This document shows, one piece after another, positions 1 to 8,501 of a DNA stretch of 64,000 bases; within the stretch, counting starts at the first letter, position 1, and each line of letters starts with the position of its first letter. This DNA is from Aphanothece saxicola GSE-SYN-MK-01-06B (lineage in GTDB: Bacteria > Cyanobacteriota > Cyanobacteriia > PCC-6307 > Cyanobiaceae), in assembly GCA_019359745.1 (NCBI GenBank), contig JAHHGT010000002.1, positions 186,001-250,000 on the forward strand, written 5' to 3'. The notes below the pieces were generated by a model. That model worked only from the letters and a program-made list of their open reading frames with translations. It made no database searches and was not told where the DNA came from. The position numbers were made by a program, and so were the translations under genes.

Positions 1-588
1 GAAGTCCCCGCTGCTGATCTGCTCGCCGTAGCCGGCGAAGCACGCCAGGGCCGCGGCATGGCGCTCCGGGGTCGCGGCCTGGCAGGCGTCGTGGACGCAC
101 ACCACCCGGTAGCCGCGGTCGGCGGCATCCTTCACGGTGTGGTCGATGCACTGGTCGGTCAGCAGGCCGATCACCACCAGGGTGCGGACGGCCAGGTTGC
201 GCAGCAGGTAGTCGAGGACGGTGGAGCTGAACGGCGAGGAGGAGCTCTTGGGGAGCACCAGCTCATCGGCCAGCGGCGCCAGCTCGGCGATCACCTCGGC
301 GGCGCGGCTGCCGGGCGGGAAGCCCATGCCGCAGCGCTTGTAATCGAAACTGCGGTCCCGCCCGTCGGCGGTGAGGTTGGCGATCACGGTGTGGATCACC
401 TCCAGCCGGCCCCCCCGCGCCGCCGCCAGCACCCGCTGGGCATTCGGCAGGGTGGTGGCGCGGAACCGGCGATCGAAGTCCGGATCCGGGCGGGGCTGGG
501 CATCGCCGCAGGTGCCCTGCTGCAGATCCACCAGCAGCAGGGCGGTACCGCCGGGGTGAAGCCACTCCGCGGGTGGGAACGGCGGCAT
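1..588 (-). CDS. Isochorismatase-family cysteine hydrolase, 3' end cut by window
   Basis: This is a cytoplasmic alpha/beta hydrolase of the isochorismatase/nicotinamidase superfamily, which splits amide or vinyl-ether bonds through a Cys-Asp-Lys triad. All three triad positions are visible: Asp in LLLVDLQQG near residue 20, Lys in LVLPKSSSS, and Cys in TDQCIDHTV. The C-terminus lies beyond base 1; 196 codons are present and most of the fold is covered. The chosen start is the ATG ending at 588. An in-frame ATG at 615 would add nine residues. The gene diverges from the glutamine synthetase-like gene with about 50 bases between the starts, so the two may share a regulatory region and a nitrogen-related role. 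The substrate cannot be told from the sequence; nicotinamidase, ureide or carbamoyl amidase are possibilities. Confidence 0.85.
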   Translation of the reverse strand, partial: MPPFPPAEWLHPGGTALLLVDLQQGTCGDAQPRPDPDFDRRFRATTLPNAQRVLAAARGGRLEVIHTVIANLTADGRDRSFDYKRCGMGFPPGSRAAEVIAELAPLADELVLPKSSSSPFSSTVLDYLLRNLAVRTLVVIGLLTDQCIDHTVKDAADRGYRVVCVHDACQAATPERHAAALACFAGYGEQISSGDF

Positions 589-638
589 GCAGGCTCTGGC
601 GATCCGTCCAATCATGGCGGCAGACGCTTGTCTGGCCT

Positions 639-1991
639 GTGTCCAATCCCCCCGCCCCCACGGCCGCGGCGCTGGCCGGCCAGGGGATCCGCTGGGTGGC
701 GATCACCTGGATCAACCACGCCGGGGCGCCGCTGGTGAAGGTGGTGCCCCTGGCTGCGTTTGAGGCGGCGGTGACGGTGGGCGTGGGCTTCTCGCCGGTG
801 GCCGATGCCTTCGGCGCCGACGGGTCCATCGCTGCCGCCCATCGCCTGGCCCGGCCGGACGGCGACCTGCGCCTGCGGGCCGATGCCGGTGCCCTGGCGC
901 CGCTGGAGCCTGGCAGCGGCTGGGCCTGGGCGCCGGGGGAGCGCTTTGAGCGCAGCGGCGTGCCCTATGCCAGCGACCAGCGCCACCTGTGCCGCCGCCA
1001 GATGGAGCAGCTGCAACAGGGCGGGGTGGAGCTGCGGGCCGGCTTCGAGCTGGAGTGGCTGGTGGCCAGCCCCGCTGCCGACGGCTCGCCGGCGCCGGCG
1101 GTCCCCGGGGGGCCCTATGGGGCCGACCGGCTGCTGGAGGGCCTTGACTACGCCACGGCCCTGCTCGAGGCCCTGGAGACGGCCGGCCTGCCCTGGCTGC
1201 AGTTCCACCCGGAATATGGCGCCAGCCAGTTCGAACTGTCGCTGGCGCCTGGGTCGCCCCTGCAGGCCGCCGACCGGCTGGTGCAAGCCAGGTTGCTGAT
1301 CCAGCGGGTCACGCGCCGCTTCGGCTGGCGCTGCAGCTTCAGCCCCAAACCCAGCCTGGAGCGGGCGGGCAACGGCGGTCACCTGCACCTGAGTGTGGAG
1401 CGCGACGGCGTCCCGCTCCTGGAGGGCGGTGACGGGGAGGGGGGCCTGGGCGCGCCAGGCTCCGGGGTGCTGGCGGCCCTGCTGGCGGAACTGCCGGCCT
1501 TGATGGCCCTGGCCTGCCCCCTGGCGGTGTCCTACCGGCGACTGGGCCCGAGCTCCTGGTCGGCCCCCTTCCAGGTGTGGGGCGTGGAAAACCGGGAGGC
1601 GGCCCTGCGGCTGATTCCCGCTGCGGCCGATGGCGTTCCTGCCCACCTGGAGCTGAAGGTGGCGGATCTGGCGGCCAATCCCTACCTGCTCCTGGGGGCC
1701 GTGCAGGCCGTGGTGGCCGACGGCCTGGCGCAGGCCCGGCCGCTGCCGCCACCGGTGGTTGGGGATCCAGCCGGGTTGCCCGCCGCTGCGGTGCCGCGCC
1801 TGCCCGCCAGCCTGGCGGAGGCCTCGGCCGCCTTCGCCGCCAGCGACCTGCTGCGCCGGGCCCTGGGGGAGGCGCTGCACAGCTCCCTGGGCGACAGCCA
1901 GGCGGCGGAGGTGCGGCGCGCGGCTGACCTCAGCGAGGCGGAACTGGTGGCGGCCGCGGCCTGGTGGCCGGTGGTGGGGGGGATTGGCTGA
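639..1991 (+). CDS. Glutamine synthetase-like ligase (GlnA4/PuuA-type branch)
   Basis: This 450-residue protein has the glutamine synthetase fold, which makes gamma-glutamyl amides from glutamate, ATP and an amine. The N-terminal beta-grasp region ends near residue 110. The catalytic domain shows ELEWLV, FHPEYGASQFELSL (metal-binding Glu), GNGGHLHLS (equivalent to the NGSGMHxH loop), ENREAALRL and HLELKVADLAANPYL. In the last motif Lys stands where classical GS-I has Arg, and there is no Tyr adenylylation loop. This fits relatives that act on amines other than ammonia, such as actinobacterial GlnA4 or bacterial PuuA. The start is GTG at 639, just before the conserved part. The divergent neighbour is an isochorismatase-family hydrolase. 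It is unlikely to be the main ammonia-assimilating GS. Confidence 0.8.
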   Translation: MSNPPAPTAAALAGQGIRWVAITWINHAGAPLVKVVPLAAFEAAVTVGVGFSPVADAFGADGSIAAAHRLARPDGDLRLRADAGALAPLEPGSGWAWAPGERFERSGVPYASDQRHLCRRQMEQLQQGGVELRAGFELEWLVASPAADGSPAPAVPGGPYGADRLLEGLDYATALLEALETAGLPWLQFHPEYGASQFELSLAPGSPLQAADRLVQARLLIQRVTRRFGWRCSFSPKPSLERAGNGGHLHLSVERDGVPLLEGGDGEGGLGAPGSGVLAALLAELPALMALACPLAVSYRRLGPSSWSAPFQVWGVENREAALRLIPAAADGVPAHLELKVADLAANPYLLLGAVQAVVADGLAQARPLPPPVVGDPAGLPAAAVPRLPASLAEASAAFAASDLLRRALGEALHSSLGDSQAAEVRRAADLSEAELVAAAAWWPVVGGIG

Positions 1992-2022
1992 GGGGCCTTC
2001 CATCCCGTCGTGGTCGCGACGC

Positions 2023-2847
2023 TCAGCCCGCCACCATCACCCGGTTCCGCCCGGAGGCCTTGGCGGCGTAGAGGGCGCCGTCGGCGCTGCGCAGGCTGCT
2101 CTCCAGCGCGGCCAGGCCCAGCCCCTGCACCGGCGCCAGGCCGCCCGAAAGGGTGATGCGCCGCTCCGGCGCTCCGGGGTGGGGCACCATCGCTGCCGCC
2201 GCCCGCAGCCGCTCAAGCAGGGGGCGGGCAGCGTCGGTGTCCACACCGAGCAGCAGCAGCGCGAACTCCTCGCCGCCGATGCGGGCCAGCACGTCGCCTG
2301 GGCGCAGGGCGCCACGCATGGCGGTGGCAACCTCCCGCAGGACCGCGTCCCCCGCCGCGTGGCCCCAGTCGTCGTTGATGGCCTTGAAGTGGTCGATGTC
2401 GAGCATGGCGCCCGTCACCGGCCGGCCGTCGCGCGCGACGGCGGCGAGCGCCGCGCTGGCCGCTTCGGTGAAGCCCGTGCGGTTGGGCAGGCCCGTCAGC
2501 GGGTCGTGCCGCGCCGCAGCGGCCAGCTCGACCTCCAGCACGTCGCGCTGGCGCAGGGTGGCCAGCGCGGCGAGCACCTGGGCTGGGATGGAGAGGTCCA
2601 GCAGCACCCACACCCAACGGCGCCAGCCGATCGGCTCACCCGGCTGACCGAGCGCCACGTGCACCCCGTCCTCAAGGGCAAACACCCCGAGAGCCAGCAT
2701 CACCACCGCGCCAAGGCAGGCACGCCAGCGCCGCTGACGCGCCTGGCCAGGCAACCGGGCCCGACGCAGCGCACCGCGGGCGGCCAGGGCGCAAAGGATG
2801 GCCGTCGCGCCGCGCAACAGCAGAAAGGCGAGATCAGCGGTGGTCAA
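2023..2847 (-). CDS. Membrane diguanylate cyclase (GGDEF domain)
   Basis: This is a likely cyclic-di-GMP synthase. The first ~95 residues hold about three hydrophobic helices. The rest is a GGDEF domain that begins with DPLTGLPNRTGF and has an intact GGEEF signature near residue 190 (RIGGEEFALLL). The C-terminus ends SADGALYAAKASGRNRV, as in active family members. The start is uncertain: TTG at 2847 fits the first hydrophobic helix, and the frame stays open further upstream without a clear ATG. The gene diverges from the Nudix gene at 3019. No EAL domain is present. It is the smallest of three cyclic-di-GMP enzymes in the window. Confidence 0.85.
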   Translation of the reverse strand: MTTADLAFLLLRGATAILCALAARGALRRARLPGQARQRRWRACLGAVVMLALGVFALEDGVHVALGQPGEPIGWRRWVWVLLDLSIPAQVLAALATLRQRDVLEVELAAAARHDPLTGLPNRTGFTEAASAALAAVARDGRPVTGAMLDIDHFKAINDDWGHAAGDAVLREVATAMRGALRPGDVLARIGGEEFALLLLGVDTDAARPLLERLRAAAAMVPHPGAPERRITLSGGLAPVQGLGLAALESSLRSADGALYAAKASGRNRVMVAG

Positions 2848-3018
2848 AGGGTCACTGTCTCGGTCACCCCTGGACCGGGGCTCGGAGGGTGTTCGGCCTA
2901 ACGCTAGGGAAGCCGTGGAGTGGCGCCAGGGGCAACGGCGGCCTGGCCCTCCCACGGCGCCCATCCCCGGCCAGACTCCCCCTACCCAGGCCCTTCGCTC
3001 GATGGCGTCCCTCCGCCC

Positions 3019-3438
3019 ATGACCTTTGCGGTGGCGCTGGGGATGCTGGAGCGGGAGGGCCGCTGGCTGCTGCAGCTGCGGGACGACATCGAGGGAATCG
3101 TCCATCCGGGCTGCTGGGGCCTGTTCGGCGGCCACCTGGATCCGGGGGAGCGGCCGGAGCAGGCCGTCCTGCGGGAGCTGCAGGAGGAGATCGGCTGGGG
3201 GGCACCGTCGCTGCCGCTCTGGTTCGAGCACCACGATGCCCAGCTCAGTGCCTACTACTTCCGTGGCCCGCTCACGGTGCCCCTGGAGGCGCTGCAGCTG
3301 AACGAAGGACAGGACATGGTGCTGGCCGGCCTCGAGGCGCTGCAGAACGGTCAGATCTGGAGCCCCCGGCGGCAGGAGTGGCGCGGGCTGGCGCCCTCGC
3401 TCGAGCGGGCCGTGCGGCGACTTGGGCCAAAAAACTAA
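3019..3438 (+). CDS. Nudix hydrolase
   Basis: This 139-residue single-domain Nudix protein hydrolyses a nucleoside diphosphate linked to another group. The Nudix box is complete: G-HLDPGERPEQAVLREL-QEEIG, at about residues 40-60, containing the RELQEE metal-binding helix. The chosen ATG at 3019 begins MTFAVALGMLEREGRW, the usual first strand of the fold. Upstream in-frame starts would run into the divergent diguanylate cyclase promoter region. The exact substrate is not predictable. Confidence 0.85.
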   Translation: MTFAVALGMLEREGRWLLQLRDDIEGIVHPGCWGLFGGHLDPGERPEQAVLRELQEEIGWGAPSLPLWFEHHDAQLSAYYFRGPLTVPLEALQLNEGQDMVLAGLEALQNGQIWSPRRQEWRGLAPSLERAVRRLGPKN

Positions 3439-3659
3439 AAAATGGTGAGTGATACCTTAAGATCCGAAGTATCAGACGGCTTTCCTGCGTCTCATGGTTG
3501 ATGAGGATGCGCTTCCCGGCAAGATTCGCGACACTTGCTCGGAGCTCTCGCTCAGAGGCTGTAAGCGCAGCCGGCCCTCCATGGCGCCATCAGGGCTGCC
3601 CTCCCGTCCCGATTTCCTCCCATGAGCCGCGCCTTGAAGGGGCCCCCCGGGGTGCAGCG

Positions 3660-4679
3660 ATGACCAACGTCTGGTGCGTGCGCGCGGGCGGCGGAATGTA
3701 TGCAGACAATTTCCTCAGGGGCGGCTTCGTCGGCATCGGCTGGCGGGAGATCAGCGAGGATCTCGGCCCCGTCCAGACCCGGGAGCAGCTTTATGCGGTG
3801 GTGCGTCGCTACTTCCCGGACATCCAGAGCGCGATCCTGCTCTCCAATTACGTCAATGAGATCCATCGCTTTCTGTTTGAGATCCAGCCCAACGACCACG
3901 TCATCATTCCGTCGTCGGACACCGACCTTCTGATCCACGGCGTCGTGGACGAAGGCACGCCCTATTACGACCCCAGCGGAGACGACGGCTGCCCCCTGCG
4001 CCATCGGCGGCCCGTCACCTGGGCGGCCGAACCGATCCGGCTGGACCACTTCTCCACCCCGTTCCGGGATTCCATCCGAACCCTCCTTACCGTCCCGGCG
4101 CACACCCGGATGCGGTCGCTGTTGACGGTGTTCATGGTGGAGTACGAGGCCGAATTCATTCAGGCGATCCGTCAGACGGACACGGTGGCCTCAGCCCCGC
4201 CGGCCACCCGGAAGGAGTCGCACCGCATCGTGCTGGAACAGCTGATGCAGCTGACGCCGCCTGAATTCGAACGGCTCGTTGTTCATCTGCTCGACGCCCT
4301 GGGCTTTGAGGACTGGGAGCGGGCCGAGCACCACGGGGCGCTGCGCGATGTCTTTGATGCCTGCGGCGACATCAGCCTTTCGCTGCCCGCACGCATCCGC
4401 ATCCATGCCCGGTTTCACCGCGGCAACCTCGGGGCGCGGATCGGTGCCGATGCCGTGCGGGAACTGCGTCAGTTCATTCCCTTCGGCGGCCATGGCATCT
4501 ACATCACCACCGCCGATTTCCAGCCGGCGGCCGCGGCGGCGGCCGGGGAGGAGGGCTTCGCCAGGATCAGCCTGGTCAACGGCCAGCAGCTGGCCGACCT
4601 GATCGCCCGCCACTGGACCCATCTCCCCGGTGAGCTCCGGGACCGTCTTTCGCTCGAACAGGCCCTGGTGAGGAACTGA
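3660..4679 (+). CDS. Mrr-like restriction endonuclease-fold protein, degenerate active site
   Basis: The protein has 339 residues. Residues 1 to about 140 (MTNVWCVRAGGGMYADNFL...) match the N-terminal domain often fused to Mrr nucleases and may sense DNA or a ligand. From about residue 195 an Mrr-type PD-(D/E)xK fold is recognisable: LTPPEFERLVVHLLDALGF, then a strand reading ARIRIHARFH, then VRELRQFI, IYITTADF and LVNGQQLADLI. In active Mrr proteins the strand carries Q/E-x-K (IYIQCKR-like). Here the aligned residues are His and Arg, and the preceding GDGGID loop is reduced to RDVFDACG. DNA cleavage is therefore doubtful. The start is the ATG at 3660; an in-frame ATG further upstream at 3498 would add an unlikely leader. 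No methylase or specificity subunit is adjacent. A 57-residue membrane protein follows 4 bases after the stop. Confidence 0.75.
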   Translation: MTNVWCVRAGGGMYADNFLRGGFVGIGWREISEDLGPVQTREQLYAVVRRYFPDIQSAILLSNYVNEIHRFLFEIQPNDHVIIPSSDTDLLIHGVVDEGTPYYDPSGDDGCPLRHRRPVTWAAEPIRLDHFSTPFRDSIRTLLTVPAHTRMRSLLTVFMVEYEAEFIQAIRQTDTVASAPPATRKESHRIVLEQLMQLTPPEFERLVVHLLDALGFEDWERAEHHGALRDVFDACGDISLSLPARIRIHARFHRGNLGARIGADAVRELRQFIPFGGHGIYITTADFQPAAAAAAGEEGFARISLVNGQQLADLIARHWTHLPGELRDRLSLEQALVRN

Positions 4680-4683
4680 GGCC

Positions 4684-4857
4684 ATGCCGCCGCGATCCCG
4701 CCGCCTGCCACCAAAGCCCGGCAAGTCCAGGCCCGCCAGCCTCGCCAATGAGCCCGGCGGCCTGCGCCAGCGCCTGCAGATCCTGGCTGGGTTCCTGTTG
4801 CCGCTGCTGGTGCTGAGCCTCTGGCTCAACTCCCGCGGCTTCTTCGGCAGCCCCTGA
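4684..4857 (+). CDS. Small basic single-pass membrane protein (57 aa)
   Basis: The ORF begins MPPRSRRLPPKPGKS and has an arginine/proline-rich N-terminus. One hydrophobic helix follows (LQILAGFLLPLLVLSLWL), then a short tail SRGFFGSP. It starts 4 bases after the Mrr-like gene, so the two are probably co-transcribed. The positive-inside rule places the N-terminus in the cytoplasm. It resembles small conserved cyanobacterial membrane proteins of unknown role. It could be a partner of the upstream gene, but nothing in the sequence proves that. Confidence 0.6.
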   Translation: MPPRSRRLPPKPGKSRPASLANEPGGLRQRLQILAGFLLPLLVLSLWLNSRGFFGSP

Positions 4858-4859
4858 AC

Positions 4860-5273
4860 TCAGGGGAACGTGGGGCCACTGCCGAGCAGCTCCACCTCCG
4901 GATCGTCCCGGAAGATGGCCAGCAGCTCGCCGTGCAGGGTCTCCGCCCAGGGCGTCGTGTCGATCCAGCCGAACGTCCGCCAGTTCCAGATCCGCTCGGC
5001 GCTGGCCCCGTCGGTGCAGCAGAACTCAGCCCGATCCCCGTCGCTGGGGAGGCTGTAGACGCAGACCCCGAAGCGAAAGGGGGTGCCGGCCAGCTCCACC
5101 CACCAGCCCCAGTCTTCGCAGCAGACGAAGGGCACGTCCCGACCCAGGCGCTGCAGCTTCTCCTGCAGGTAGAGGGCCAGAGCTTTGCCCACCAGGCCCT
5201 CGTTCACCATCTCCTCGGCTTCGCCAGGCAGCAGGGGAAACCGGGCCGACCTCAGGTGGATGAATTCCTTCAT
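4860..5273 (-). CDS. Conserved hypothetical protein (137 aa)
   Basis: This is a soluble acidic protein rich in Trp and Cys (PFVCCEDWGWWVEL, RIWNWRTFGWIDTTPWAE). It has no signal peptide or membrane helix. The ATG at 5273 gives MKEFIHLRSARFPLLPGEAEEMVNEGLVGKAL split across helical segments. The codon pattern and defined hydrophobic strands suggest a genuine gene. It is convergent with the small membrane protein gene, with 2 bases between the stops. I do not recognise a characterised family; similar small proteins are often annotated as hypothetical in Proteobacteria and cyanobacteria. Confidence 0.65.
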   Translation of the reverse strand: MKEFIHLRSARFPLLPGEAEEMVNEGLVGKALALYLQEKLQRLGRDVPFVCCEDWGWWVELAGTPFRFGVCVYSLPSDGDRAEFCCTDGASAERIWNWRTFGWIDTTPWAETLHGELLAIFRDDPEVELLGSGPTFP

Positions 5274-5380
5274 GGCCCCAGCAGGTGGATCCAGGTGGTC
5301 CCTGGGCGGACGGTAGGTCCTGCTACCGGAACTGGCCCGCTCCGGCCCGCAGAGTGGGCAGGCAACAACGGGTCTCGGGC

Positions 5381-6208
5381 GTGCAGGAGCTGGTGGGGAC
5401 GGTGCAGACGCTGTGGCGTTACCCGGTCAAATCGATGCTCGGGGATTCTCCCCAGCAGCTGGATGTGGACCCCCGGGGCATCCGGGGCGATCGGGCCTAC
5501 GCCCTCTGGGACCACGCCAGCGGCCGGGTGGCCAGCGCCAAGAACCCGCGCCTCTGGAAGGATCTGCTCGGCTACCGCGCCCGCTTCCGGCAGGAGCCGG
5601 CGCCGTCCGCACCCCTGCCTCCGGTGTCGATCAGCCCCCGCGAGGACGACGGCACCGCCGAGCTCTGCAGCGACGTCGCCGATGTCGGCGCCTTCTTCAG
5701 CGCACTGTTCGGGCGCCGCGTGAGCCTGCTTGACACCCCCCCGGAGGGCGCCAGCCTCGACCAGTACTGGCCCCCGGTGGAAGGCCGCGCCTTCCAGGAC
5801 GAAACCAACGCCCTGGAATTGCCCGCGGGCACCTTCTTCGATGCCTGCCCCATCCACGCCATCACCACCGCCACGCTGGAGCAGCTGCGGCAGCTCGAAC
5901 CCCAGCTCGACTTCGCCGTCGAACGCTTCCGCCCCAACCTGCTGATCCGCACGCCCGAGGGGGCCGAAGGCTTCGTGGAGGGGGCCTGGGACGGCGCCTG
6001 CCTGCAGATCGGCGAGCAGCTGGTGCTGCGGGTCGATGGCGGCTGTCCCCGCTGCGTGGTCACCACCCTGGCCCAGGGCGCCCTGGGCGAAGACCTGGAG
6101 ATCCTGCGGGCCACCGCCCGCCACAACGGCGTGGTGGCCGGCGTCCGCCTCAGCGTGGTGACCCCCGGCCCGATGGCCGTGGGGGATCCGGTGCGGCTGG
6201 TGGCCTGA
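5381..6208 (+). CDS. MOSC-domain protein with N-terminal beta-barrel
   Basis: This 275-residue protein has the MOSC N-terminal barrel (VQTLWRYPVKSMLGDSPQQL) followed by the MOSC domain, including FFDACPIHAITTATL, RFRPNLLI and the conserved cysteine in GGCPRCVVTT. MOSC proteins bind a molybdenum cofactor or a sulfur carrier; relatives include mARC and YcbX, which reduce N-hydroxylated substrates. The GTG at 5381 places the conserved VGTVQTLWRYPVKS motif at the N-terminus. Molybdopterin genes lie about 6 kb further on, which fits a cofactor-dependent enzyme, but there is no direct operon link. Confidence 0.85.
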   Translation: MQELVGTVQTLWRYPVKSMLGDSPQQLDVDPRGIRGDRAYALWDHASGRVASAKNPRLWKDLLGYRARFRQEPAPSAPLPPVSISPREDDGTAELCSDVADVGAFFSALFGRRVSLLDTPPEGASLDQYWPPVEGRAFQDETNALELPAGTFFDACPIHAITTATLEQLRQLEPQLDFAVERFRPNLLIRTPEGAEGFVEGAWDGACLQIGEQLVLRVDGGCPRCVVTTLAQGALGEDLEILRATARHNGVVAGVRLSVVTPGPMAVGDPVRLVA

Positions 6209-6231
6209 GTGGCCGCGCGGGCCGCCGCCGA

Positions 6232-7428
6232 CTATGGCGGCGACGCCAGCGCCAGCCCGGCCGCGAAGCGATCGAGGGCCTCCTCCAGCAGACCCTTGGA
6301 GGTGGCGAAACTCAGCCGCACATGGCCCGCGGCCCCGGGGCCGAACCAGCGGGGGCTCCCCGGCACCAGCGCCACCCCGTGCTCCCGCCGCAGCCGCTCC
6401 ACCAGCTCCTCGGGGCTCTCCCGCAGGGGCGGCAGGCCGACGAACAGCACGAAGGTGGCCGCGGGGGGCTGCACCCTCAGGCCGGGGATCGCCGCCAGTC
6501 GGTCGACCGACTGATCCCGGCGGGCCCGGAGGTGGCGCAGAAAGGCCTCCAGCCAGGCGAGGCCGTCGGGGCCATAGGCCGCCGTGGCGGCCACCTGGCT
6601 GAGGGTGGCCACCCCATCGACGGTGGACGGCAGCTCGCTGTCGGCCAGAAGCCTGGCGGCCGCCTCCGGATCCGCCATCGCCACGTAGCCCACCCGCAGG
6701 CCGGCCAGGCCGAAGGACTTGGAGAACCCATGCACCACCGCCCCGAGGCCGGCCAGTTCCGGATCCAGGGCCAGCCAGCTGGTGAAGGTGGCCGGCGGGT
6801 AGACGACATCGCTCCACACCTCATCGCTGAGCACCCGCAGGCCCCGCTCCAGGCAGAAGCGGCCCAGGGCTTCGAGCTCGTCACGGCGAAAGCAGCGGCC
6901 CAGAGGGTTGTGGGGGTTGCAGAGGCAAAGCACCCGGGTGCGGGGGGTCACCAGGGCCTCCAGCGCCGCCAGATCCAGGGGGGCCTGGGGATCGATCCGC
7001 CACAGCACCGGCACCGCGCCAGCCCCTCGAACCGTGTGGGCGAAGAGGAAGTCGACCGGATCCCAGACGATGGCCTCGTCCCCGGGGGAGAGCCAGTGAC
7101 GGGTCACCAGGGCCAACCCGGCCGCCGCGCTGTTCACCGCCAGCACCGCCTCGGCCGGCACCGGTGCCCCCCGCTGCTGGAGATAGCCGGCCACCGCCTG
7201 ACGGAAGCACGGCAAGCCCCCGGCGGGGCCGTAGCTGAACACACCGGAGCGGGCATAGTCGGCGATGGCGTCGCGGATGGCCGGGGCCGCCGGGAAATCC
7301 GGATCGGCGGCGGTGAGCGGGATCACCCCGGGAGGCTGCTCCGCCCAGCGCAGGTTGTGGGCCCGCTGGCGCAGCAGCTCAAGGGGGACGGCCCCATCCA
7401 GGAAGCTGTCCGCGAAGCGGTCGCTCAT
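6232..7428 (-). CDS. PLP-dependent aminotransferase / cystathionine beta-lyase (PatB/MalY-like)
   Basis: This 398-residue fold-type I PLP enzyme shows the cofactor motifs. These are CNPHNPLGR, the Asp in VLSDEVWSD, and the Schiff-base lysine in GFSKSFGLAGLRVG. The pattern PLTAADPDFPAAPAI near the N-terminus and SDEVWSDVV are typical of the MalY/PatB group, which cleaves C-S bonds (cystathionine, cysteine conjugates) or acts as an aminotransferase. Its ATG overlaps the stop of the upstream FAD monooxygenase by 4 bases (ATGA at 7425-7428), so the pair is translationally coupled. The reaction is assigned from family only. Confidence 0.8.
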   Translation of the reverse strand: MSDRFADSFLDGAVPLELLRQRAHNLRWAEQPPGVIPLTAADPDFPAAPAIRDAIADYARSGVFSYGPAGGLPCFRQAVAGYLQQRGAPVPAEAVLAVNSAAAGLALVTRHWLSPGDEAIVWDPVDFLFAHTVRGAGAVPVLWRIDPQAPLDLAALEALVTPRTRVLCLCNPHNPLGRCFRRDELEALGRFCLERGLRVLSDEVWSDVVYPPATFTSWLALDPELAGLGAVVHGFSKSFGLAGLRVGYVAMADPEAAARLLADSELPSTVDGVATLSQVAATAAYGPDGLAWLEAFLRHLRARRDQSVDRLAAIPGLRVQPPAATFVLFVGLPPLRESPEELVERLRREHGVALVPGSPRWFGPGAAGHVRLSFATSKGLLEEALDRFAAGLALASPP

Positions 7429-8501
7429 GCCATCAGCGGCAGTTGGAGTCGTCTCGCCGGCGGCTGGACGAAGTCCCGGGCCATCTGGCGACCGGCATCG
7501 ACACAGCCGAGGAGCGCGGGACGCCGCTGGCGTTCGTAGACATCAAACAGCTCCGGCAGCTCGCCGGGATCCCGGCAGCCCAGCAGCAGATCACTCAACA
7601 GCACCGCATCCTCCAGGGCGGCGTTGACCCCCTGGCTGGTGAACGGCAGCAACGGATGGGCGGCGTCCCCGGCCAGGACCACGTTTCCCTTGCTCCATCG
7701 GGTCGCCGGTGCCTCATCCACGGTGTGCCACAGGTGGGCACGGGCCGGGTCCGTGGCGCCCAGCACATGGCGCACCACCGCGGGGAACGGGCGGATGAGC
7801 TCCTCAAGAAAGGCCCCCAGCTCGCAGGGTTGCGGAACGGCGAATCGCTGGCTGTCGAACTGCAGGAACCAGATCAGCCGGCCATCGCCCACGGGCACCA
7901 GACCCACCGCCAGCCCTCCGGCAGGGTCCAGCACCTTGAGAAACCTGTGGCCCAGTTCGGCGGCGAGCAGGGGCTGGCGCACATGGGCCACGATCTCCTT
8001 GACCCGGCCGGGGGTCGTCATCGCTCCGCATCCCAGCGACAGCCGGCAACTGGACCGTACGCCATCGGCAGCGATGAAGGCGTCGGCCCGGTGGGACCGG
8101 CCGTTCTGGAAGCACACCGCCCGGGCCCGCTCCCGGTGCCAGACGAAGCGCTCGAACCCGTGGTTGTAATGCACGAGTTGGTCTGGAGCCCCGCGCAGAA
8201 GCGTTTCGAGAAGCTGGTGGCGCAGCATCGCCACCGCTCCCTTGAGCGGCTGATCGACCAGCACCTCTCCCGTGCAGCACACCATCCTCACCGACGTGAT
8301 GGGGTGGCCCCGGCTGTCCTCCGGGTCGCAGCCGAGCCGGCGCAGGGCGGCAAGACCATTCGCCAGCAGCAGAAAGCCATGGCCATTCAGATGGGACGCC
8401 ATCGCCCGTTCGTAGACCCGCACGGGGTGACCCCGCTGCCAGAGCCCCCGGGCCACGGCGAGCCCGCAGGCCCCACCTCCAATGACGGCGGTATCGATCA
8501 C
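7425..8501 (-). CDS. FAD-dependent aromatic-type monooxygenase
   Basis: The protein has 358 residues from the GTG at 8501. It has the group A flavin monooxygenase layout: the N-terminal dinucleotide fold GGGACGLAVARGLWQRG, the acidic end of strand 2 (VRVYERA), FIAADGVRSSCR in the middle, and the second FAD motif GDAAHPLLPFTSQGVNAALE. Relatives hydroxylate or epoxidise phenolic or isoprenoid substrates (salicylate hydroxylase, UbiH, zeaxanthin epoxidase). The frame stays open upstream to an ATG at 8660, but the region before 8501 is not conserved-looking. The downstream aminotransferase is coupled by an ATGA overlap, which hints at a two-step pathway on one substrate. The substrate is unknown. 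Confidence 0.8.
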   Translation of the reverse strand: MIDTAVIGGGACGLAVARGLWQRGHPVRVYERAMASHLNGHGFLLLANGLAALRRLGCDPEDSRGHPITSVRMVCCTGEVLVDQPLKGAVAMLRHQLLETLLRGAPDQLVHYNHGFERFVWHRERARAVCFQNGRSHRADAFIAADGVRSSCRLSLGCGAMTTPGRVKEIVAHVRQPLLAAELGHRFLKVLDPAGGLAVGLVPVGDGRLIWFLQFDSQRFAVPQPCELGAFLEELIRPFPAVVRHVLGATDPARAHLWHTVDEAPATRWSKGNVVLAGDAAHPLLPFTSQGVNAALEDAVLLSDLLLGCRDPGELPELFDVYERQRRPALLGCVDAGRQMARDFVQPPARRLQLPLMA

